A stretch of 15,895 nucleotides of DNA from JANMDS01 sp031430575 (GTDB lineage: Bacteria; Pseudomonadota; Gammaproteobacteria; Burkholderiales; Casimicrobiaceae). Where the stretch lies: the NCBI GenBank assembly GCA_031430575.1, contig JANPBT010000071.1, forward strand, positions 1 through 15,895, in the 5' to 3' direction. The notes under the pieces were generated by a model. It ran no database searches, was not told the DNA's origin, and saw only the letters and a list, made by a program, of their open reading frames with translations. Numbering within the stretch: position 1 is the first letter of the stretch; each line of letters begins with the position of its first letter. This document shows, piece after piece, positions 1 to 7,880 of the stretch. A program made the position numbers and the translations under genes.

Positions 1-1
1 A

Positions 2-3000
2 GCCACTGACAATGACACCATTGCCCCGGTGGCGGACTTAGTGGTGGACAAAATCTCCACGCCCAACCCGTACGTGCCCGGGCAAGCGCTGACCTACACC
101 ATTAAAGTGTGGAACAAAGGCCCCAGCCAGACCAGTGCGGCGCTCGTAACGGACACGCTGCCAAACTACGGTGGCACATTCAATTGGACTTGCGCAGCCA
201 GTGGCGCAGCAAACTGTGGCGCAATTACAGCGGGAACGGGCGATATTGCATTGACCACCGGCGCGCTCCCGGTAAATTTAAGCGCGACGCCACCGACTTT
301 AGGTGACTACATTACCCTAACTGCGACGACCACGGTCGCGCCCGGAACGACGGGGCAAAAGAATAATACTGCAACGGTTGCCCCACCTGCTGGCGTAACC
401 GATCCAGTGCCGTCAAATAATTCCGAGGGTGACCTGAATCCCGCGAGCCTTGTATCGGTAAGTGGTACGGTCTTTTCAGACCCGAACGGCTCTAAGTTGC
501 AAGACGGCGCTGAATTAGGCACCAACGGGGGTGGATTAAATGCAGTGCTGCTGGATGTGTCCGGCAATGTTGTTTCTGCAATTGCGGTGAATACGACCGG
601 CGCGTACGCTTTCGCGAATGTTCCCGCTGCGACTTACAGTATCGTGTTGACGACCACGCCGCTCGCATCTCTGACGATCGGCGCGCCCGGTCCTACGGTG
701 GCAAATCTGCCGACCGGTTTTGTGACTACGGGAGAGAACGTCAATGCAGCGGTTGACGCCGTTAGCAATTCGATCTTGACCAACATCATTGTTGGCGGTG
801 CAAGCGTCTCTGGGCTTAATTTTGGTCTAGAAGAGCCGCCAACTGCCGGTGGTTCGGCTGCCCCTGGGCAAGTCAATCCTGGTGGCACGACTAGCATAGC
901 GGTGGCCAGTGCTGCGTTTACCACCGGCACAAACGACCCAGACGGCACGATTGTGAGCTACACCATCACCGCCTTCCCAAGCAACGCAACGAGCATTACG
1001 ATTAACGGCACGAACTACACCGCGCTCACCTTCCCTGGCGCCGGTGTGGTCGTACCTGCGGCGCAGATTGGCACCATATCTGTTGATCCGATTGACGGCA
1101 GCATCACCGTTGGCATCCCATTTAGAGTCACCGACAATGCCGGCGTGATCAGCAGCAATACCGGCACGGCCTCCGTACCGTTTACCGGCATCACCGTCTC
1201 TGGCACGGTCCTTAACGACACCGACGCCCTGACCAACAGCATCATCGACGGCGCAGGCACTGACGCCACCAGCGCCACGCTCACCGCTTACTTAGTCGAC
1301 AGCACCAACACCATCGTTGGCGTGAGCGATATTGCCGCCAACGGCAACTACATCTTCAATAACGTTGCCAACGGCAGCTACACCGTTATCCTCTCCAACG
1401 TGGCCACCGCCACCATCGGCCAAACCGCACCGAGCCCGACCTTGCCTGCGGGCTGGGTCAACACCGGCGAAGGCACCGCGCCCGCTGGAGACGGCACGGT
1501 TAACGGCAGCACCGCCCTTGTCGTATCGAACGCCAGCATCACCGGGGTGAATTTCGGCATCGAGCAGCCACCGACCGCCGGTGGCGCAGCAGCGCCCAGG
1601 CAAGTCAATCCGGGTGGCACAACCAGCGTGGGCGTACCGGCGGCGGCATTTACCACCGGCTCGACCGATGCTGCACCGGGGGCGATTGCCAGCTACACCA
1701 TGACCGCGTTCCCAACGAACGCGACCTCCATCACCATCAACGGCACGACTTACACCTCGGGCAGCTTCCCCGGCGCAGGCGTGGTCATACCTGCGGCGCA
1801 GATTTCAACGATTTCGGTCGATCCAGTTGATGGTTCGGTCACGGTAAACATTGCGTTTAGAGTCACCGACGATGCGGGCATCATCAGCGCCAACACCGGC
1901 AGCGCCAGCATACCGTTTACCGGGCTCACGCTATCGGGAACCGTGTTCTCTGATCCAAATGGCAGCAAGCTGCAAGACGGCGCGGAGACCGGCACAAACG
2001 CGGGTGGCGGGCTTAACGCAGTCCTCGTCAATAACTTGAATCAAGTCATCGGTGTCGCGCCCGTCGCTGCAAACGGTGGTTACGTCTTTAACAACGTCGC
2101 CATCGGCACTTACAGCGTTTACATCACTGCGCTGCCAACGTTACTTGGCAGCGCCGCAACGGCGCCGGCGATCCCGGCAGGCTACGTGGTCACCGGCGAA
2201 AACGTTAGCGGCGCGATTGATCCAACGTCAAACGCAACGCTCACCGGCATTGCGGTTGGCGCGACGAGCGTGGCCGGATTGAACTTCGGCTTTGAGCAAC
2301 CACCGACCGCGGGCGGCAGTGCAGCGCCCGGTCAAGCTAACCCGGGTGGCGTGACCAGTGTTGCCGTGCCCGCGAGCGCGTTCACCACCGGCTCGACAGA
2401 CGCCGACGGCACGATTGCCAGCTACGTGATTACGACATTCCCCGCGAACGCAACGAGCATTACGATCAACGGCACGAACTACACCGTGGGCACATTCCCT
2501 GCCGCGGGTGTGGTCGTACCTGCGGCGCAGATTGGCACGATTTTGGTCGATCCAATTGATGGATCAGTCACTGTCAGCATCGCATTCAAGGTGACCGACA
2601 ACGCAGGCGTGCTCAGTAGCAATACCGGCAGCGCCACCGTGCCGTTTACCGGTCTATCAATTTCGGGCACTGTGTTTAACGACCCGAATGGCAGCAGCCT
2701 GCAAGAAGGCGCAGAGACCGCAACCAACGCCGGCGGGTTAAATGCGGTGTTGGTCAATAGTGCAAATCAAGTCGTCGCTGTTGTACCGGTAAATTCTGCT
2801 GGCGCGTATGTGTTCGGAAATGTTGCGGTGGGCACCTATAGCGTGCAGATCACCACGGCAAATCCGGCAGTGGGCAGCACACCGACGCCCCCCGTTTTGC
2901 CAGCAGGCTTCGTTTCCACTGGCGAAAATTCAAATGGTAGTGTTGATCCGATCAAAAACGCCATATTGACTGGCGTGAGCGTTGGCGCGACCAGCGTTGC

Positions 3001-5044
3001 TGGATTAAATTTCGGTATCGAGCGGCCTCCGGTTGCGGGCGGAGCGATCACGCCGAGCCAAGCCAATCCTGGCGGCACGACGACCATCACCGTGCCTGCA
3101 ACTGCATTTACCACCGGCTCAACAGACAGCGATGGCACGATTGCAAGCTACGTGATTTCATCTTTCCCATCCAACGCAACCTCGATCACGATCAACGGCA
3201 CGACCTACACATCGGTCAGCTTCCCTGCTGCTGGTGTGGTCGTACCTGCGGCGCAGATTGGCACGATTTTGGTTGATCCGATTGATGGCGCTGTGACCGT
3301 AGGCATCCCGTTTAAAGTGATCGACAACGCAGGCGTGACAAGCGCGAACACCGGTAATGCGCAAGTGCCGTTTGGCCAAATCATTGCTGATTTAGCTGTG
3401 CAAAAAAATGGCCCGTCGGTGGCTGCGCCAAATTCGCAAATTGCGTACACGATCACCTTGATCAACAACGGCCCAAGTGCAGTGGCAAATCCAACGTTCA
3501 CCGATACCTTGCCAGCCGGGCTCACAGCCGTGACTGCGACGTGTACGACCACGGCGGGTGCAGGCACTTCTACCTGCGCCGCGATCCCGCTTACGGTCAG
3601 CGCATCATCAATTTCTGGCACGGTGCCAAGCTTGCCATCTGGCGGAAGCGTGGTGATTACGATTAATGCGACGGTGCCAGCAACCGGCACAATCACCAAT
3701 CGGGTCACCATCGCTGCGCCACCGGGCGTGATCGATCCCGTGCCGACTAACAACACCAGCACTTCGCAAACGACAATCGCTACCGTCCCGCCCGCTGCCG
3801 ATCTTTCGATTACGAAAGTGGGTACGACCACGGTCGCAATTAGTGGCGCAATCAGCTACGTGATCGACATTACCAACGCCGGGCCAAGCGCTGCGAATGG
3901 CGCGACGTTTATTGATAACGTTCCTGCAGCAATCACCGGCGTGAGTTGGGTGTGTAGTGCTTCTGGCGGCGCAGTTTGCCCTGCTGCAAGCGGCAGTGGC
4001 AATGCGATCAATCAATTGCTCGCGATCCTGCCTGCAAATGGGCGCTTGCGCTACGTCATCGCGGGCACTGCCCCGGCCACGGCGATGACGTTTGTCAACA
4101 ACACAAGCGTATCCACGCCCCCGGGCATCATCGATCCAACGCCTGCAAATAACGCTAGCGCATCTGCGACCTCCATCACCGCATTGCCACCGCTCGTGGC
4201 TGATATTGCGGTATCGAAGATCGGCCCGACCACCATTGCGCCTAATGGCGTGATGACGTATCGCATCGTTGCCATCAATAACGGCCCTGCGTCTGCCAAC
4301 GGCGCGCTGATCGTTGATGCGCTGCCAGCAGTTTTGACCGGCGTCACTTGGACTTGCGTCGGTAGCGCGGGTGCAATCTGCGCCGCAGGTAGCGGCAGCG
4401 GCAATATCGCCACCAGCGTTGCGACATTCCCAGCCGGTGGCTTCGTCACTATCGACGTGCGTGCAACTGCACCAGCATCGGGTACTTTCCAAAATACCGT
4501 CACGATCACACCGCCAGCGGGCGTCCAAGACCCAAGCACCACCGACAACACCGGCGGCCCGGTGATTACGCAAGTGCTCCAGAGCCCGCCAGATTTACTC
4601 ACTTCCGTGAGATTGAGCGCGACCACCATACAGCCCAACGTGCCCATTATCGCCACCGTTACCGTTGGCAATATCGGTAACAATCCAGCGGGCAATGCCG
4701 TGGTCACGCTGCAGCTTCCGCCCGGCAGTATCTTCGTGACACCGACCGATGGCGGCATCTACGATCCGATTACCTTTATCGTCACGTGGCCTGCGATTGC
4801 GATCATTCCGGCCAGCAGCAATCCTTTCGCAACGTATTCAGTGACCTTCACTCCGCCAGCAACTGATATTTCACTGCAAGCAAACGTGACAACGCCAGAC
4901 GCGGAAGTGTCGATTACGAATAATCCTTCGCGCGTGGGGCTGTCTTTCCAAGAGCTTGAGGTTCCCATCGCGCCGTGGTGGTTGGCCGTGCTAGTAATTA
5001 TCGGCGTTGCGCTCAGTTCGCGGCGGCGGTTCGCGGTGAAATAA
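2..5044 (+). CDS. Giant DUF11-repeat surface protein, 5' end outside the window
   Basis: The frame is open from the first bases, so this is the C-terminal ~1,680 residues of a longer protein; a GTG at 29 is only an internal codon. Domains (window residues, approximate): DUF11 at 10-135; four tandem units starting near 154, 399, 642 and 885, each an SdrD-B-like module (SGTVFSDPNGS...) followed by a cadherin/Ig-like module (PPTAGG...DADGTI...NATSITINGT); then DUF11 modules beginning ADLAVQK (~1129), ADLSITK (~1266), ADIAVSK (~1400) and a more divergent PDLLTSV (~1530). It ends with VPIAPWW, a hydrophobic stretch and SRRRFAVK. That layout of short motif, membrane helix and basic end is the type of C-terminal sorting signal handled by exosortases, here IPTL-like rather than canonical. 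Such proteins are normally exported and surface-attached, often as adhesins or matrix components; function here is inferred. A strong terminator follows. Confidence 0.9.
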   Translation, partial: ATDNDTIAPVADLVVDKISTPNPYVPGQALTYTIKVWNKGPSQTSAALVTDTLPNYGGTFNWTCAASGAANCGAITAGTGDIALTTGALPVNLSATPPTLGDYITLTATTTVAPGTTGQKNNTATVAPPAGVTDPVPSNNSEGDLNPASLVSVSGTVFSDPNGSKLQDGAELGTNGGGLNAVLLDVSGNVVSAIAVNTTGAYAFANVPAATYSIVLTTTPLASLTIGAPGPTVANLPTGFVTTGENVNAAVDAVSNSILTNIIVGGASVSGLNFGLEEPPTAGGSAAPGQVNPGGTTSIAVASAAFTTGTNDPDGTIVSYTITAFPSNATSITINGTNYTALTFPGAGVVVPAAQIGTISVDPIDGSITVGIPFRVTDNAGVISSNTGTASVPFTGITVSGTVLNDTDALTNSIIDGAGTDATSATLTAYLVDSTNTIVGVSDIAANGNYIFNNVANGSYTVILSNVATATIGQTAPSPTLPAGWVNTGEGTAPAGDGTVNGSTALVVSNASITGVNFGIEQPPTAGGAAAPRQVNPGGTTSVGVPAAAFTTGSTDAAPGAIASYTMTAFPTNATSITINGTTYTSGSFPGAGVVIPAAQISTISVDPVDGSVTVNIAFRVTDDAGIISANTGSASIPFTGLTLSGTVFSDPNGSKLQDGAETGTNAGGGLNAVLVNNLNQVIGVAPVAANGGYVFNNVAIGTYSVYITALPTLLGSAATAPAIPAGYVVTGENVSGAIDPTSNATLTGIAVGATSVAGLNFGFEQPPTAGGSAAPGQANPGGVTSVAVPASAFTTGSTDADGTIASYVITTFPANATSITINGTNYTVGTFPAAGVVVPAAQIGTILVDPIDGSVTVSIAFKVTDNAGVLSSNTGSATVPFTGLSISGTVFNDPNGSSLQEGAETATNAGGLNAVLVNSANQVVAVVPVNSAGAYVFGNVAVGTYSVQITTANPAVGSTPTPPVLPAGFVSTGENSNGSVDPIKNAILTGVSVGATSVAGLNFGIERPPVAGGAITPSQANPGGTTTITVPATAFTTGSTDSDGTIASYVISSFPSNATSITINGTTYTSVSFPAAGVVVPAAQIGTILVDPIDGAVTVGIPFKVIDNAGVTSANTGNAQVPFGQIIADLAVQKNGPSVAAPNSQIAYTITLINNGPSAVANPTFTDTLPAGLTAVTATCTTTAGAGTSTCAAIPLTVSASSISGTVPSLPSGGSVVITINATVPATGTITNRVTIAAPPGVIDPVPTNNTSTSQTTIATVPPAADLSITKVGTTTVAISGAISYVIDITNAGPSAANGATFIDNVPAAITGVSWVCSASGGAVCPAASGSGNAINQLLAILPANGRLRYVIAGTAPATAMTFVNNTSVSTPPGIIDPTPANNASASATSITALPPLVADIAVSKIGPTTIAPNGVMTYRIVAINNGPASANGALIVDALPAVLTGVTWTCVGSAGAICAAGSGSGNIATSVATFPAGGFVTIDVRATAPASGTFQNTVTITPPAGVQDPSTTDNTGGPVITQVLQSPPDLLTSVRLSATTIQPNVPIIATVTVGNIGNNPAGNAVVTLQLPPGSIFVTPTDGGIYDPITFIVTWPAIAIIPASSNPFATYSVTFTPPATDISLQANVTTPDAEVSITNNPSRVGLSFQELEVPIAPWWLAVLVIIGVALSSRRRFAVK
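461..3375 (+). repeat. Four tandem ~0.73-kb coding repeats
   Basis: The encoded landmark VPAAQI recurs with its DNA core at 1053, 1788, 2517 and 3243, giving periods of 735, 729 and 726 bases, all multiples of three. Each unit encodes an SdrD-B-like plus a cadherin-like module. Unit 2 is the most divergent in its first half (SGTVLNDTDALTNS instead of SGTVFSDPNGS). The similarity at DNA level suggests internal duplication and makes copy-number change by recombination plausible. Confidence 0.85.
1053..1066 (+). repeat. Dispersed 14-bp motif TACCTGCGGCGCAG (family entry)
   Basis: Exact cores read as TACCTGCGGCGCAG at 1053-1066, 1788-1801, 2517-2530, 3243-3256, 5132-5145 and 10514-10527. Exact cores in the opposite orientation, CTGCGCCGCAGGTA, are at 4378-4391, 5885-5898, 9547-9560 and 10551-10564. 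Near-matches are at 9938-9951, 12381-12394, 13110-13123 and 15802-15815 (one mismatch each), and at 12611-12624 and 14197-14210 (more diverged). Most copies extend to TACCTGCGGCGCAGATT. The centre TGCGSCGCA is palindromic apart from its middle base. The four copies at 1053-3256 share one coding position and arose through the gene's internal duplication; the others are independent. Confidence 0.85.
4378..4391 (-). repeat. Dispersed motif copy inside a DUF11 module
   Basis: This exact copy, preceded by AAT, encodes AICAAGS. The sister DUF11 module has VCPAASGSG at the same place (about 3975-3999) without the motif, so the motif was gained in one module rather than inherited with the duplication. 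Confidence 0.7.
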
Positions 5045-5061
5045 GGTTTTGTAGCGCACTC

Positions 5062-5088
5062 AAAAAAGCCCGCGTTGCGGGCTTTTTT
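5062..5088 (+). terminator. Rho-independent terminator of the DUF11 gene
   Basis: A 12-bp perfect stem (5062-5073 with 5077-5088) has the GC core GCCCGC/GCGGGC, a 3-base loop and a run of six T on the 3' side. It lies 17 bases after the stop codon. The matching A run on the 5' side could let it work on the other strand too, but no gene ends there from that direction. Confidence 0.93.
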
Positions 5089-5131
5089 GCGGCGCTATTG
5101 ATTGCGCTATTGATTGATAAAGAGTGTGCGA

Positions 5132-5145
5132 TACCTGCGGCGCAG
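5132..5145 (+). repeat. Dispersed motif copy upstream of the SOUL gene
   Basis: An exact 14-bp core lies between the DUF11 terminator and the next gene. A longer reading frame starting at a GTG at 5124 would run through it; I consider that stretch non-coding and start the SOUL gene at 5178. Confidence 0.7.
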
Positions 5146-5177
5146 TTTTTGGTCTTCTACGCACTCATTTAGGTAAC

Positions 5178-5861
5178 ATGCGGCGTTACCGATTGAATCC
5201 CTGGGAGCAATGTGTGCACTATTTTTTACCTTCACCTTTTTTCGCTTTGATCGTGAGCGCGCTTATGGTTGCCCCGGCAATTGCCTATGAAGAGCCCAAG
5301 CACCGGGTCATCGAGTCCGTGGGTGCCATTGAAATTCGCGAATACGCACCGACCATCGTCGCCGAGGTGGAAGTCGATGGCGATCGCAGCGAGGCTGCCA
5401 GCAAAGGTTTTCGCGCGCTCGCTGGGTATATTTTTGGGGGCAATAAAAGCACTCAAAAAATTGCGATGACCGCACCGGTCACGCAAGAAGCGCAGCCTGC
5501 GCTGAGCGAAAAAATTGCGATGACTGCACCGGTGACGCAGACCGCGCAAACGGTGGGCGCCGATGGTGCGCAACGCTGGCGTGTCACCTTCACCATGCCC
5601 AGTCAATACACGCTAGAGAGCCTACCGAAACCTGACAACGGCGCGGTAAAGCTTACGACCCAGCCCGGTGAAAAGCGGGCGACCATTCGCTTCAGCGGCT
5701 TTTCTACTGCGGATAATTTAGGCAAACACCGCGCGCAATTGGAAGCGTTTATTGCCGAGCGCAAAATCGCAACCAAGGGCGCATACACGGTCGCGTTTTA
5801 TGATGATCCGTTTACGTTGCCGTGGAATCGTCGTAACGAATGGTGGGTCGCTATTCCTTAA
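5178..5861 (+). CDS. Secreted SOUL-family heme-binding protein
   Basis: SOUL/HBP family proteins bind heme or related tetrapyrroles; the bacterial members are usually exported and their physiological role is poorly known. Seen here: an N-terminal signal peptide with Arg-rich start MRRYR, a hydrophobic core around residues 20-36 and APAIA before the mature part; then YEEPKHRVIES...IEIREYAPTIVAEVEVDG, the typical opening of the SOUL fold, the hallmark IAMTAPV, and a C-terminal FYDDPFTLPWNRRNEWWV, which is common in the family. The hallmark occurs twice (KIAMTAPVTQ, 18 residues apart). Length is 227 residues from ATG 5178. That start gives the signal peptide a positive n-region; GTG 5214 has a better ribosome site (GGGAG 6 bases away) but removes the charges. 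The gene stands alone and converges with yicC. Confidence 0.85.
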   Translation: MRRYRLNPWEQCVHYFLPSPFFALIVSALMVAPAIAYEEPKHRVIESVGAIEIREYAPTIVAEVEVDGDRSEAASKGFRALAGYIFGGNKSTQKIAMTAPVTQEAQPALSEKIAMTAPVTQTAQTVGADGAQRWRVTFTMPSQYTLESLPKPDNGAVKLTTQPGEKRATIRFSGFSTADNLGKHRAQLEAFIAERKIATKGAYTVAFYDDPFTLPWNRRNEWWVAIP

Positions 5862-5863
5862 AT

Positions 5864-5894
5864 TGCGGCGCAAAAGCGTGAAATCTGCGCCGCA
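5864..5894. repeat. Inverted repeat between convergent genes, built from the dispersed motif
   Basis: TGCGGCGCA (5864-5872) and TGCGCCGCA (5886-5894) form a perfect 9-bp stem with a 13-base loop, between the stops of the SOUL gene (5861) and yicC (5916). The right arm is part of an exact dispersed-motif core (5885-5898); the left arm matches only the centre. It could act as a two-way terminator, although no T run follows. Confidence 0.65.
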
Positions 5895-5915
5895 GGTAGA
5901 GCGCTAACGCTCGCG

Positions 5916-6800
5916 TTACTGCAAATTTTGCACTTGCTCGCGCATTTGCTCGATCAGCACTTTCAAGTCGATTGCGATGCGGGTCGTCTCGGCGTCGGCT
6001 GATTTTGAGCCAAGGGTGTTGGCTTCGCGGTTTAATTCCTGCATTAAAAAATCAAGTCGTTTGCCCACATCGCCGCCTTTGGCGAGCACGCGCTCTACTT
6101 CCGTTAAATGCGTGCGTAGGCGATCAACCTCTTCATCAATATCAATGCGTTGTGCGTTGAGCACGATTTCTTGCGCCAAGCGATCAGGATCAACGGCGAT
6201 GCCTGTCGCGTCAATTTTGGCCCGTAGCCGCAGGCCAAATTCTGCCCGCACCCGCTGCGCTGCTGGAATCGCGGCTTCTACGCCAATGCGGGCTTGCGCG
6301 GCCCTGCTTAAAATCGTTGCTGCAAGTGCTGCGCCCTCACGCTCGCGGCTTGCGCTATGCGCGGCCAGCGCCTCAGCGAGAGCCGTGTGCACGCCAGCAT
6401 CACGCGTCGCTTGCGCTTGCGGATTAATCGGCTCGGCGACCACGCCGGGCCAGCGCAAAATATCGGCAACGCTTAAGGTGCGCGCGCTCGGGCTCAGCTC
6501 GGCGACGGCGTCTTGCGCTGCCAATAGTCGTGCGATCACTTCTGCGTCTGGCGGGCTCACTTTAGCCGCGCTGGGGCTGCGCAGATTGATGCGCACTTCA
6601 ACTTTACCGCGACTGATCGTTTTGGCGATGTGTTCGCGTATCATCGGCTCGAGTGTGCGTAATTCGTCGGGGCATTTCACGATCACGTCTAAATAGCGGG
6701 AATTGACTGAGCGCAGATCGAGTTCGATACTGAAATCAGGGTTTTGGCAGACCGCATTGCCGTAACCGGTCATGCTTACGACACGTTGTGTAGTTTTCAT
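5916..6800 (-). CDS. yicC: YicC-family endoribonuclease
   Basis: YicC proteins are conserved bacterial endoribonucleases linked in E. coli to decay of the small RNA RyhB and to stationary-phase survival. The 294-residue protein has the family's opening MTGYG (residues 10-14), the N-terminal YicC domain with RSVNSRYLDV and SRGKVEVRI, and the C-terminal DUF1732 signature: RLDFLMQELNREANTLGSKS followed by IAIDLKVLIEQMREQVQNLQ. Length is usual for the family. The ATG at 6800 adds nine residues before MTGYG, slightly more than most homologs, and has only a weak GAAG-type ribosome site. In many proteobacteria yicC lies beside gmk or rph; here it is divergent from a Ser/Thr kinase gene, 109 bases away. 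Confidence 0.93.
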   Translation of the reverse strand: MKTTQRVVSMTGYGNAVCQNPDFSIELDLRSVNSRYLDVIVKCPDELRTLEPMIREHIAKTISRGKVEVRINLRSPSAAKVSPPDAEVIARLLAAQDAVAELSPSARTLSVADILRWPGVVAEPINPQAQATRDAGVHTALAEALAAHSASREREGAALAATILSRAAQARIGVEAAIPAAQRVRAEFGLRLRAKIDATGIAVDPDRLAQEIVLNAQRIDIDEEVDRLRTHLTEVERVLAKGGDVGKRLDFLMQELNREANTLGSKSADAETTRIAIDLKVLIEQMREQVQNLQ

Positions 6801-6837
6801 AAGAAATAATCTTCTATAGCGGCATGATATTGAAATC

Positions 6838-6871
6838 TTCGCTTAAAATTCATGCAAATTGAATAAGCGAA
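6838..6871. promoter_or_regulatory. Dyad in the yicC/kinase divergent intergenic region
   Basis: TTCGCTTA (6838-6845) and TAAGCGAA (6864-6871) are perfect 8-bp inverted arms separated by 18 bases of AT-rich DNA. The position, centred between two divergent starts (6800 and 6910), suits a regulator binding site serving one or both genes. No specific regulator can be named and I did not find an unambiguous promoter pair. Confidence 0.4.
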
Positions 6872-6909
6872 CGCGTTAACTTCCTCAGCCCTCATACCCA
6901 TTTTGGTCG

Positions 6910-7878
6910 ATGTCCATCCCACTTAATCGCGCACTGCCTCAAGGATATAAGCTTGAGGGCTACACGCTGGATCGCCCGATCAGCCGTGGCGGATTTTCCG
7001 TTGTTTACCGTGCCGCTGACCCTAACGGGGAATTGGTCGCGATAAAAGAGTATCTGCCTGCCGGATTAGTGCTGCGCACGGATGGTACACGGGTTCAGGC
7101 CAGTTCGGCTGATAACCTCACTTCGTTTCGTTATGGCATGAAATGCTTTTTTGACGAAGGTAAAGCGCTCGCCGCAATTTCTCACCCCAATGTCGTGCGC
7201 GTGCTTAATTTTTTCCGCGCCAACGATACCGTTTATATGGTCATGCGCTACGAGCGGGGCCGCACCTTGCAGCAATATATTCAAGCCAAGCAGGGCATGT
7301 TGCCCGAGCGCTTTGTGCGCTATGTGTTTACCGAGCTGCTCAACGGTTTGCGCGAAGTCCATGCAAAGCGGCTTTTGCATCTCGATATTAAGCCGGCAAA
7401 TATTTTTATTCGCAACGATGGCTCGCCAGTGCTCCTCGATTTCGGTGCGGCGCGCCAGATTTTGGCCGCCACCCCTAACGTGCAAGCGCCGATGTATACG
7501 CCCGGCTTTGCAGCGCCCGAGCAATACAAAGAAGCCGACGCCGGTCAGCAAGGCCCGTGGACCGATATTTACGGCGTTGGCGCGTCCATATATGCGTCGT
7601 TCGCCGCGTTTGCGCCCCAATCTGCAGATTCGCGCGTCACCAAAGATCATTACATCCCCGCCCATCGCATTTGGGGCGATATTTACACCCGTGATTTGCT
7701 CGATATTGTCGATTGGTGTTTGAAGCTTGATCCGCTCGAGCGCCCGCAATCGGTCTTGCAAGTGCAAAAATTACTGCGTCCGTTACCGCGCCCAGAGGCG
7801 AAAAGCTCCATTGATAAATTTAAGAGCTTGTTCAAGTTTGGCAGCAAATCATCCGGGCTTGCAGGCACGAAGAGTTAA
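6910..7878 (+). CDS. Cytosolic Ser/Thr protein kinase (Hanks type)
   Basis: A eukaryotic-like protein kinase of 322 residues that should phosphorylate Ser/Thr on unknown protein targets. Visible motifs: glycine-rich loop SRGGFSVVY (25-33); ATP-anchoring Lys46 in VAIKEY; catalytic loop HLDIKPAN (157-164, Asp159 as base); DFG (177-179) for Mg2+; and APE (202-204) closing the activation segment. The kinase domain fills most of the chain and is followed by a short Lys/Ser-rich tail. There is no transmembrane helix or PASTA/forkhead domain, so it is predicted to be soluble. The gene stops two bases before the phosphatase start, so the two are almost certainly co-transcribed as an antagonistic pair. 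The ribosome site before ATG 6910 is weak. Confidence 0.92.
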   Translation: MSIPLNRALPQGYKLEGYTLDRPISRGGFSVVYRAADPNGELVAIKEYLPAGLVLRTDGTRVQASSADNLTSFRYGMKCFFDEGKALAAISHPNVVRVLNFFRANDTVYMVMRYERGRTLQQYIQAKQGMLPERFVRYVFTELLNGLREVHAKRLLHLDIKPANIFIRNDGSPVLLDFGAARQILAATPNVQAPMYTPGFAAPEQYKEADAGQQGPWTDIYGVGASIYASFAAFAPQSADSRVTKDHYIPAHRIWGDIYTRDLLDIVDWCLKLDPLERPQSVLQVQKLLRPLPRPEAKSSIDKFKSLFKFGSKSSGLAGTKS

Positions 7879-7880
7879 CG

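Noticed and set aside
3608..4573. Long minus-strand open frame opposite the DUF11 modules
   Set aside because: Composition is rich in Arg, Cys, Asp and Gly without domain signatures, as expected of an antisense shadow of repetitive GC-rich coding DNA; the plus-strand DUF11 frame is clearly real.
5124..5177. Earlier GTG start for the SOUL gene
   Set aside because: The extension would be encoded partly by a dispersed intergenic motif, has no ribosome site and would put about 50 residues before the signal-peptide core.
5977..6696. Plus-strand open frame of 239 codons inside yicC
   Set aside because: Its product is Ser/Arg/Ala-rich low-complexity sequence with no motif, while the opposite strand encodes an unmistakable YicC protein over the same bases.
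7066..7767. Minus-strand open frame of 233 codons opposite the kinase
   Set aside because: The kinase motifs are all intact on the plus strand; the antisense frame has no recognisable features and no ribosome site.
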